A DNA stretch of 64,000 nt from positions 1-64,000 of the forward strand of contig JAFCZJ010000009.1 in the NCBI GenBank assembly GCA_019314375.1, in the 5' to 3' direction. Source of the stretch: Deltaproteobacteria bacterium (GTDB taxonomy: Bacteria; Myxococcota; B64-G9). The notes beneath the pieces are model-generated. The model was not told where the DNA came from. It made no database searches and saw nothing but the letters and a program-made list of their open reading frames with translations. This document shows positions 37,201 through 43,614 of the stretch, one piece after another (position 1 is the first letter of the stretch; the number at the start of each line of letters is the position of its first letter). The position numbers and the translations under genes were made by a program.

Positions 37201-38928
37201 CGCGGCATAGCCGCTTACCGAGCCAAGGACATGGCGACGGCCGTGGCCCAACTGGAGCCGCTGTACGGAGATTTTCAACTCATCACCTCCAGCGCCAACG
37301 ACGTACTGAGCAAGCTGCTCTTTGCCAGCATTGACCTGGGCGACCACGAGCGAATCCTGAAATACTTTGAAATCAGCAAGGAGAAAAACCCGAACCTGGT
37401 CATCCCCTTCGACAAGATACAGCCGGTGCAACTTGCCTATCGAAAACTGGGCGTGTACGAGGGCGGCATGTACCTGGCCCGAGGTCTGGCCGAGGCGCAA
37501 TTCCTGCGCGACCTCAAGGCCGTGGGCCAGCTCGAATCCGAACGCGCCGCCGCAGAGGCCATGGCCACAACCCGCGAACTTCTGGGTTCTTACCCCGACA
37601 ACGCCCTGGGTGCCCAGGCCGCCTATTCCTTCAGTCAGGTGGTCTACAACTTTGCCGACTCCATCTTGGCAGGCGAGGAGATCAAAGGCTTCGACCGACC
37701 CGGCATGCTGGGCGAGGTCACGGGCTTCATGGCCGATTTCTTAGGGAACTATCCGGATGATCCACGTGTGCCGGAGGCTGTCTTCTCACTGGCCTCCGCC
37801 TTCCTGGAACGTAAGCAAGCCGACCAGGCCGTGCTCTGGACCGGCATGGGCATGAAACGTCACAGCAAAAGCAAGATGGCGCCGGCCTTCGCCTACTTGA
37901 AAGCCTTCGCTCACTTCCGGCTAGGCGAATACGGTCCCTCGCTGGATCTCTGCAAGAAAGTCGTGGCCGACGATGAGAAAGACGAGGCGGGGGGCGATGA
38001 AGAAAACCGCCTGATGGCTCAATACATCATGGCCCAAATCCGGCATGCACGTGGGCAGTTGCCCGAGGCGCTGAAGCTCTATCGCAAGGTCTCTGATCGA
38101 TTCCGCGACGCGGCTGAAGCCGTGCGGGAACTGGAACGCAAACATTTCAGGGCTCCCGAAGTCATCGAGGCCCGGGCCGGCAAACCCCCGGTGCTCAAAG
38201 TCCATGCCCGCAATCTGAAAGAAATCGATCTCAGGGCCTACCGGGTGGATCTGATGAAGCTGTACTTGCTCAAGGGCTCTTTGGCCAACTTGCAAGACGT
38301 CAACCTGGCGGGCATCAAACCGGTCCTCTCCACCAAGCTGCGCCTGCGTCCACCGCCGGCCGGTGGTGCCTTCGAACAAGACATTCCCTTGCGGCTACCG
38401 GGCCAAGGTGCCTACTTGCTGATCCTGCGGGGCGGTGACGACACCATTTACAGTCTGGCCTTAGTAGACGGCCTGAAGTGTGAAGTGCGGGAATACCGCG
38501 GTGCCAACCGGGTGCGCGTCACCGTGCGAGATGGCCGCAACAAGCCCCTGCCCAACAGCCGAGTGCAACTCAAGGGCGAAGACGACGAGCGCTTCACCGC
38601 GGGCCAAACGGATCTCCGAGGCGTATTCATCGCCGAGGCCATCGAGGGTTCGGCCACGGTCATCGTACGCCAGGGCAAGCGCTTCGGCCTGTACCGAGCT
38701 GACGAAAGAAAGCTGGACGGCAAAGACATGGACGAAGACATCCCCATGCCCGCCCCGGCCGAAAAAAGCATCCAATTCAAACGAAGAAGCAAGTTCGACT
38801 TCGCCAACGACAACATCAATGGCCAACTCAACAGGCCCAGTTCAGAATACCTACAACAACGCAAACAGGCCGTAGACTTCTTCAACCAGGATGTAAAGGG
38901 GATGCAGGTGCAGCAGGCTTTGCATTAG
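31237..38928 (+). CDS. Giant TPR/alpha-2-macroglobulin-like envelope protein
   Basis: A 2563-residue exported protein (signal peptide ending TTARAEINK). Residues 25-500 are TPR-like helical repeats. From about 508 (WHVRNIKKVKVRAYRM) come macroglobulin MG domains, with the bait-adjacent YRPGDAVQLIGILR near 725, a Gly/Arg-rich loop near 1240-1280, the A2M domain (AFFRHDVRTGPDGVATVNFK) near 1290 and a thioester-domain-like helical barrel near 1490-1720 without the CxEQ thioester. More beta domains follow, then a second TPR block (about 1985-2290) and a second MG1-like module (HARNLKEIDLRAYRV, about 2312). Bacterial A2M proteins are thought to trap attacking proteases; lacking the thioester this one would trap non-covalently, if at all. 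ATG 31237 follows AAGGAG. Confidence 0.85.
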   Translation: MTSARSWSHLGIFLTLFFLGLSTTARAEINKAEQLRQKAMLNMAAGKTDRALGQLETLAGMPGMRLKATLLQARALFKAKRFDSAAARFRKVLAKAPADSSYAHKARFGLAECLAQAKKFKEAERLFADALGTLMSDARRQQFAERFIVLGDELAKPKEGEQPEYGRAEIFYRSALNMKLSEERTDQLKLKIAACREEAKQYHPAANELIGHIDQLANEKPPRKPKQLTEMRFVIGRNLIKVRDFSRARRYLDDLLAESPKAPQAAESAFLLSRTYGMPKPSGGLNLARGQAALRHFLSRHPDHEKVPQARLELATAALHLGRHASAEDGIRRLIKAGDLPEEQLATARYQLAVSLAGQGRWQDASQAYQDYLKQHPAHAFWTQARQGIEHMAWQEAAAAEADKKWVQAAESYQSFANRFQAASRAPEALFKAALAWEKAEKIGSALKVLSTLTAKFPRHRYGYEGWFATGRLLEEKRGDFTKAKEAYEKAKQSGSHKSHQASQRLAAMEKPSLLVESPENFLTSSKPKLVWHVRNIKKVKVRAYRMRAEDFFRDRKDMNQVTEVDIALCTPDRTWDVKVSDYRKFVPIKQEIPLPFTEPGLYLLNLSGGDLEATTAVLLSDLGLTVKTSAREIFVFAQDSRRLKPEAGTRVLVSDGSRIIMEGRTDSQGIWRKKLPKDLEQEPDNLAIFASADDDLAWTEQDNPSLNESSKRMARGYLFSERPVYRPGDAVQLIGILRMVEKDRYIVKAGEILQLQVHQPGGTLLEKREVTLDEYGVFHTELKLDKAAPQGSYHFTVSKPKGPSFSASFSVVQFRRPEFDLGVVFDKPVVFRGEQLSGHIRLQRHSGGSVADKLLRYWLEGEGRYHTGRTDADGRIAFSFATRVYESSRQLTVQTQMVSGQQSAKASALLATSGFELQLKVDAHTLFAGQPFDLQLFARSADGKPMPADLRLEVLRRDPHAKGEVRVVDQKVRIDETGKTTLKLNLAHGGFHAIRAFGLDRAGNPVVVESGLTTVGKEDPGLFVDLENKVLTPNSRAKLKLHSRLDKALVLLTTETDRILEHRSMVVVKGDNALEWAINDALAPNFRITASALHKDKLHLTSRVLEVQQKLDIELRADKKTYAPGEEVALTVIARNAAGQPVDAQIVLAAVDRALLQTYPERLADLGAFFHVHRSLGQIPTSASNTRRFPKVVGIEVEKAEIRESEGSAAMAALKNKRRVLTEDGLAQFAGMAKEESVGYGGLGLSGSGRGGGGSAAYGRGMGRSPSIRMGKASQRGGAGIPWRKFFPGTAFFRHDVRTGPDGVATVNFKLPDTITRWRVAARGITRKTQAGQKIMELTARRDFYAQLVLPPELERGDSFAPVARLVNDGKKDLETELVLRVAGTEQKARLKVRAGHSAEHIFNAVQVATTAGDSLKLELQASAGKIGDQLKVKVPLRSRGVREERAQEMVLDIGQAKSIKLQGDKSWTDPRLALRFSGHIVQFFLGDKGVDPMLFGDRPEPVLVDLAIYDLLMGQGDHIKQDQIKNRLRRGLAHMVAVQHHQGGWGWSRHAPSPAIGTTASGLIALAKAKPIAGKIGWSLPEQKMDQARDWLKRQLPSLAPDDFKQRGEVLYALSHLGIEQVPAVQLHRMHRMRGQLDMGAASLLGLTWQQLKRPEQARELASQVAKSLDFNASLPIRKRWQPGSWISDLDRVRALRLLALTGVDAAKLKEGTAWLMHRGNSLGWRFPRQAAEALETLSKLASGQASKTRMKVSVRVNGKAAGSIDLDAGTTLAQLKVDPSLLSQGENKVEFVGTGAGPCLVQAVLSGHRLSAPEQASNAPLKLERIVEPVPLDYRGTPIASGFSTVTLPLKKRWTNEVGRIPAGRKLKVTLKAVRSFSQPIDHCVITERIPPGMELVEGSVRGNFSHIMRQGRRLAFFLSSAGYRMELSYELAAVNPGEYRFPPASLISLAHPAVSTMGPATSLQVDLPGAKDPEVKATPDERFGRGIAAYRAKDMATAVAQLEPLYGDFQLITSSANDVLSKLLFASIDLGDHERILKYFEISKEKNPNLVIPFDKIQPVQLAYRKLGVYEGGMYLARGLAEAQFLRDLKAVGQLESERAAAEAMATTRELLGSYPDNALGAQAAYSFSQVVYNFADSILAGEEIKGFDRPGMLGEVTGFMADFLGNYPDDPRVPEAVFSLASAFLERKQADQAVLWTGMGMKRHSKSKMAPAFAYLKAFAHFRLGEYGPSLDLCKKVVADDEKDEAGGDEENRLMAQYIMAQIRHARGQLPEALKLYRKVSDRFRDAAEAVRELERKHFRAPEVIEARAGKPPVLKVHARNLKEIDLRAYRVDLMKLYLLKGSLANLQDVNLAGIKPVLSTKLRLRPPPAGGAFEQDIPLRLPGQGAYLLILRGGDDTIYSLALVDGLKCEVREYRGANRVRVTVRDGRNKPLPNSRVQLKGEDDERFTAGQTDLRGVFIAEAIEGSATVIVRQGKRFGLYRADERKLDGKDMDEDIPMPAPAEKSIQFKRRSKFDFANDNINGQLNRPSSEYLQQRKQAVDFFNQDVKGMQVQQALH

Positions 38929-38968
38929 GGGATCTAAACCAGGAAATCCCATCCCCCCAGTAGATCCC
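38929..38968 (+). terminator. Stem-loop directly after the A2M-like stop codon
   Basis: GGGATCTA (38929-38936) pairs with TAGATCCC (38961-38968) around a 24-base C/A-rich loop, followed by TTTAT. Same layout as the hairpin at 17317-17356, including the loop end CCCCAG and the downstream TTTATNCCGC. Confidence 0.5.
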
Positions 38969-39025
38969 TTTATCCCGCAGGCCAAACGAAGACAAATCCA
39001 AAACCAGGCTGGAGGTTGAAGACAT

Positions 39026-41803
39026 ATGAATATGAGAAACAAACTTACCATCGCTATCCCTGTTGTTCTGGGAATTCTGACTGCAATGGCGAGCACCAAC
39101 GTGAAAGCGCAGGAACTGGGTTGTGTCGCAAACGGACTTACTCCCAATTTTGGCGTCAATTACGGGGTCTCTCTCGATTCAGGTGAGACCTGGACAGTAA
39201 TTGAAGGCGATCCAATTCAAATCGCGGTCGGTAGTCGTGGAGGACTTGCACTATTTAGCTGCCAGCCAAATGGAATAACCCGTCATTACTATTCGGAAGA
39301 TGCCTGGGGAAGCAATGTCTGGCTCGCCGGAACAGACCCGTCCCATCACTTCGGTAGCCTGTATTACGCTGCTGGCATAAATATGGATGAGGTGTCACAG
39401 GTTATGACTCGTGTCGGGGATGAATGGAACGTCGAGACGGTTTTGGTCCTTGGAGTGGATGCCCGACTAAGGCAGGTGATCACATATTTCGATGGAGATC
39501 ATTACTATCGTAAACGATGGGAGCTAACCAACTTATCGGGAGCTAGTTTCAACGACGTTCGTTTCATTCATGGTGGCGATACCTATTTCGGAGGTAGTGA
39601 TTCCGCTCGTGCCTGGTGGAGCGATGAGCAAAACATGGTTTACCTGAGCAACGACAACTTCACCAATTCCGGTATCATTGGATTCTATGGAGCTCAGAGG
39701 ACGCCTGCAGATCATTACTTTGGAGGTGATTATTCGACTGGCTACTCACAGGCATCCCAGATTGGACGGCTCGACGATACTGTCAATGCCAGTTTCGTAG
39801 ATGCGGGATTTCAACTCGAGTGGGACCGAGCGACCCTTCTTGGCGGTGATACCTGGGTAATCGAAGCCTACGAAATATTGACCGATCCGACCAATGTTCA
39901 AGTTCTCGCGCCACCGGAACAACTAGCGCAAGCTGATTCCACTGTTGCCCTGGGCTATGTATTGCACAACCTGTCACTCGTTGAGCACACTTTTGACCTG
40001 ACGGCGATTTCTGATTTGGGCTGGACGACCGCCATCCAGGGTAGTACCCAAATTGTCGTCCCCGGGCTTGCTCAAGTCAGTGTGACGGTGCAAGTGACAG
40101 TACCGGCTGGAACCCCGGCTGATACGATCACCAGGGTTGAGTTGATCGCGCAGGACATAAGTAGTTCTGGCTGGGGATCCGGCGCTACGAGTATCCAGGT
40201 CATTTTACCTGACTACTCCATCGATCCCACATCGCTCGACTTTGGAACTGTTTCTATCAGTGGCAATGACGTCCAGATCATCACCATCTCCAATAGTGGC
40301 TCTGCAATGATTATCGGTACCATCGGAACCCCTGACGACCTGGCCGCGCCATTCAGCTTTTCTGCTGACAATTGTTCCGGACAGACCCTGTTAGCTGGAG
40401 AGGGCTGTACCGTCGAAGTGACCTTTGCCCCTTCAGCCGAGATCAGCACTAGCGACCAGTTCAATATTCCAGTGTTTGCTCCTGAAGTGGTATCTCACCT
40501 GGTTTCTGTACAAGGAATTGGTATACCAGCTTGTTCACATATGGAATGTGTGACCTGCTTCCCGGCCGACTATTGCACAGAATGTAGCGGCGGTCTTTTT
40601 GCCTCTGCCGGTGATTGTGTGGCGGTTTGTCCAGCTGCAACGTGGGGCGACTCAGCGACTGGTGCCTGTCTAGACTGCGAGAGCGACTGCCTGGCTTGTA
40701 CCGATGAGAATACCTGCACGGGCTGTTCTGCTGGTTTTTACCTGAACGCCAGCGATTGCTCTGCCTGTGAAGCCAACTGTGATGCCTGTTCTGACGGTAC
40801 GAGCTGTACCGCCTGTGCGAGCGGATGGGTACTTTTCTCAGACGATTGTCTGGCCGAATGTCCAGTCGGCTACTTCGACAACGCTGGGGTCTGTGACTCT
40901 TGTGCAGCCAATTGCGAAAGCTGTACCGACGCGAGCACCTGTCTCACTTGCACGAGTGCCTACTTCCTCGACGGTGCCGACTGCATCGCCTGCGAGACCA
41001 ACTGCGATGCCTGCACTGACGTGACGACCTGCACCTCTTGCACCAGCGGATGGGCTCTTTATAATGCTGATTGCCTGGCTGCCTGCCCGAGTGGTTTCTT
41101 CGATGACAGTGGTGTTTGCTCCGCCTGTGAAGCCAATTGCCTGGTTTGTACCGATGCTTCGACCTGTGTCGACTGTAACGTGGGTCACTTCCTTGATGGG
41201 GCTGACTGTAGCACTTGCGAGGCCAACTGCGATGCCTGCAGCGATGCTTCGAGCTGTACCGATTGCGAGCCTGACTGGGTTCTTTTCTTAGACGATTGTC
41301 TGGCCGGATGTCCGGCTGGATTCTTCGACGAAGCGGGCATATGCACTGCTTGTGAAGCAAATTGCCTGACCTGTACCGATGCGACGACTTGCACCGATTG
41401 CGCGTCTAGCTTCTTCTTAGATGCCGGTGATTGTTCAACCTGCGGAGCTAACTGTAACACTTGCTCTGACGCTACGACTTGCACAGCTTGCGATGCTGGC
41501 TGGATTCTTTTCAATTCCGATTGTGTCGACCAGTGTCCAGCTGGTTTCTTCGAGGATGCGGGCATATGCACTGCCTGCGAGGACAATTGTCAGGCCTGCA
41601 CGGACGCTGAGACCTGCACTGCTTGCGGCGAAGGCTATACCCTAGAAGACGATCTCTGTGTTCCCAACGAAGTTATCGACAATGCCTCCGGCAGCGGATG
41701 CGATTGTTCAACCCCTGCCAGCTCAGCCCCTTCAGGACTCCTGAGTCTGTTCGCTTTACTGGGATGGATTCTTCTCAGAAGATCGAGCCGCAAAGACTCC
41801 TAG
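39026..41803 (+). CDS. Cys-rich repeat surface protein with MYXO-CTERM tail
   Basis: A 925-residue exported protein. Signal peptide ending NVKAQELG; N-terminal beta-sandwich region to about residue 390; a choice-of-anchor-D/ASPM-type domain (LDFGTVSISGNDVQIITISN, about 395-490); then about 370 residues of furin/EGF-receptor-like repeats with CxxCxxxCxxCxxG spacing. It ends with GSGCDCSTP, a membrane segment and RRSSR, the MYXO-CTERM form used for Cys-dependent surface anchoring. The Cys-repeat plus MYXO-CTERM layout recalls the myxobacterial outer-membrane-exchange receptor TraA, though the PA14 domain of TraA is not seen. Codon usage looks less GC-rich than its neighbours. ATG at 39026 has GGAGG ten bases ahead. 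Confidence 0.82.
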   Translation: MNMRNKLTIAIPVVLGILTAMASTNVKAQELGCVANGLTPNFGVNYGVSLDSGETWTVIEGDPIQIAVGSRGGLALFSCQPNGITRHYYSEDAWGSNVWLAGTDPSHHFGSLYYAAGINMDEVSQVMTRVGDEWNVETVLVLGVDARLRQVITYFDGDHYYRKRWELTNLSGASFNDVRFIHGGDTYFGGSDSARAWWSDEQNMVYLSNDNFTNSGIIGFYGAQRTPADHYFGGDYSTGYSQASQIGRLDDTVNASFVDAGFQLEWDRATLLGGDTWVIEAYEILTDPTNVQVLAPPEQLAQADSTVALGYVLHNLSLVEHTFDLTAISDLGWTTAIQGSTQIVVPGLAQVSVTVQVTVPAGTPADTITRVELIAQDISSSGWGSGATSIQVILPDYSIDPTSLDFGTVSISGNDVQIITISNSGSAMIIGTIGTPDDLAAPFSFSADNCSGQTLLAGEGCTVEVTFAPSAEISTSDQFNIPVFAPEVVSHLVSVQGIGIPACSHMECVTCFPADYCTECSGGLFASAGDCVAVCPAATWGDSATGACLDCESDCLACTDENTCTGCSAGFYLNASDCSACEANCDACSDGTSCTACASGWVLFSDDCLAECPVGYFDNAGVCDSCAANCESCTDASTCLTCTSAYFLDGADCIACETNCDACTDVTTCTSCTSGWALYNADCLAACPSGFFDDSGVCSACEANCLVCTDASTCVDCNVGHFLDGADCSTCEANCDACSDASSCTDCEPDWVLFLDDCLAGCPAGFFDEAGICTACEANCLTCTDATTCTDCASSFFLDAGDCSTCGANCNTCSDATTCTACDAGWILFNSDCVDQCPAGFFEDAGICTACEDNCQACTDAETCTACGEGYTLEDDLCVPNEVIDNASGSGCDCSTPASSAPSGLLSLFALLGWILLRRSSRKDS

Positions 41804-41824
41804 TTCGGACACTGCCTGGAAGTC

Positions 41825-41843
41825 CCCGAGGATGCTTCTCGGG
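41825..41843. terminator. Weak hairpin between convergent genes
   Basis: CCCGAG (41825-41830) pairs with CTCGGG (41838-41843) around seven bases; a longer outer pairing of AAGTCCC with GGGACTT encloses a T-rich stretch. It lies between the convergent ends of the Cys-rich and RCC1 genes. Confidence 0.35.
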
Positions 41844-41908
41844 CACCCTGATAGATCACTTTGTTTTTCGATGGTTTTCCAGGGACTTTGGGAGCATGCC
41901 CCGTTAGA

Positions 41909-43507
41909 TCAGAATTGCCCACCCACCATCACAGGCGTGGCACTATCAACATGGGTTCCTGTCCCCAGCTGCCCATTTGCGTTGCCACCCCAGCACCAAC
42001 CAGTGCCATCGGTTTTTACCGCACAAGTGTGGTTGCCCCCACTGGAGATCGCAGCCACCTGGTCAATCAAGGACAACTTCAGGGGAGTTGTCTGCTGCAT
42101 GTTGCTCCCATTGCCCAGTTGACCGTCATCGTTCATTCCCCAACACCAAACAGTGCCATCGGTTTTCACCGCGCAGGTGTGCTGGAATCCTCCTGACAAC
42201 AAGGCAACATCGGTAAGGGATGAGACTCGAACAGGCGTGTTGCTGCTATCTGTTGACCCATCTCCCAGTTGACCTGAATAGTTGTTCCCCCAGCACCAAG
42301 CAGTGCCATCTGCCTTTACGGCACAGGAATATTCATCCCCGGTGTCCACAAGAACAACATCGCTGAGCGAAGACACCTGTACAGGTGTTTGCCCGCCCTC
42401 ATTTGTTCCGTCCCCCAATGCTCCCCCATCGCTATATCCCCAACACCAAACAGTGCCATCGGTTTTCAATGCACAGCTGTGGTTGGTCCCGCTTGCCAGG
42501 GAGACGATGTCGGTCAAAGAGACCACTTGTACTGGTGTGCTCTTGGATGAATTGGATCCATCCCCGAGTTGTCCATATATGTTGTTTCCCCAGCACCATA
42601 CCGTTCCATCGGTTTTCAGTGCACAGCTGTGTCGCAAGCCTGCCGCGACTGACAGAGCATCAGTAAGGGAGGAGACCTGAACAGGTATGTTTTTTTCTTG
42701 GTTGGTTCCATCGCCCAGCTGACCATTCCCGTTGTTCCCCCAGCACCAAGCGCTGCCGTCTGCCGTCGCGGCACACACATGACCAACTCGACAGGAGAGG
42801 GAAACGGCGTTCTTGGTCAAGGCCACAATTCCAATAGGTTGAGCGGCACCAGAGTATCCGGCGCCCATTTGACCAAGTTCGTTATTTCCCCAGCACCAGA
42901 CAGTGCCATCGGTTTTCAGGCTACAGGTGAAAAGCACGGCTGCCTGGATGGATGTAAGGACGGGATTGCAGGCATATTGCACTTGCTCCACCTCGTCATC
43001 ATCCAGCACTCCGTCTTTGTCCACATCAAGTCCTGTCTCGATACGAATCCCACCTGTGGGACAATCCTCACCAGGCAGGGCTGAGCTTACCCGTACGGCA
43101 AAACCATTGCTGGTGCACAGGTATTGAGACACCTGTACCTCTTCTGACTCCAGTGTGCCATTGTCGTTAATGTCTATTCCGCTCTCGATCAGAAAACCAC
43201 CCTGGGGGCAGTTGTCTCCCGCTGGTTCATCGGTGGTTGACAACAAACTGCTATGTCCGGAGACCCCGTTGCATAGGTATTCGGTTGATGTGATCTCATC
43301 AAGCTGAAGCTGCCCATCTCCATTGGCATCCAAACCCGAACTGATCGCCAGACCTCCTGCCTCACAGTTTTCCCCCGATGGTTCTGTGTCGACGCTCACG
43401 ATGCCATTGTGTCCATCAATCCCATCGTCACTGCAACCTTGTGAGATCGTAAGAGGCAGTGAAACCGAGGTCAGCAAAAATAGAAATGCAAGCGAAGCAC
43501 GAATCAT
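41909..43507 (-). CDS. RCC1-repeat beta-propeller secreted protein
   Basis: A 532-residue exported protein (signal MIRASLAFLFLLTSVSLPLT, possible lipid cysteine in ISQGC). Residues 25-185 hold three copies of a module with NC..GG..I..G.D.N.NG.L...E and a closing cysteine (for example DNCPQGGFLIESGIDINDNG). From about 190 to the end there are seven RCC1-type repeats built on CALKTDGTVWCWGNN and LGDGTN motifs, enough for one seven-bladed propeller. Such propellers occur often in myxobacterial surface proteins; the ligand is unknown. Base composition resembles the Cys-rich gene opposite. Confidence 0.85.
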   Translation of the reverse strand: MIRASLAFLFLLTSVSLPLTISQGCSDDGIDGHNGIVSVDTEPSGENCEAGGLAISSGLDANGDGQLQLDEITSTEYLCNGVSGHSSLLSTTDEPAGDNCPQGGFLIESGIDINDNGTLESEEVQVSQYLCTSNGFAVRVSSALPGEDCPTGGIRIETGLDVDKDGVLDDDEVEQVQYACNPVLTSIQAAVLFTCSLKTDGTVWCWGNNELGQMGAGYSGAAQPIGIVALTKNAVSLSCRVGHVCAATADGSAWCWGNNGNGQLGDGTNQEKNIPVQVSSLTDALSVAAGLRHSCALKTDGTVWCWGNNIYGQLGDGSNSSKSTPVQVVSLTDIVSLASGTNHSCALKTDGTVWCWGYSDGGALGDGTNEGGQTPVQVSSLSDVVLVDTGDEYSCAVKADGTAWCWGNNYSGQLGDGSTDSSNTPVRVSSLTDVALLSGGFQHTCAVKTDGTVWCWGMNDDGQLGNGSNMQQTTPLKLSLIDQVAAISSGGNHTCAVKTDGTGWCWGGNANGQLGTGTHVDSATPVMVGGQF

Positions 43508-43614
43508 TGTTCTCCCCTACTGTATTGAGGTCATGGACGTTTAATATTTCTCTCAAGCGTCGTCGCCACCAACTGCTATCTTGCTTCATATCCAACGAAA
43601 TATCGGGCCCAAAC

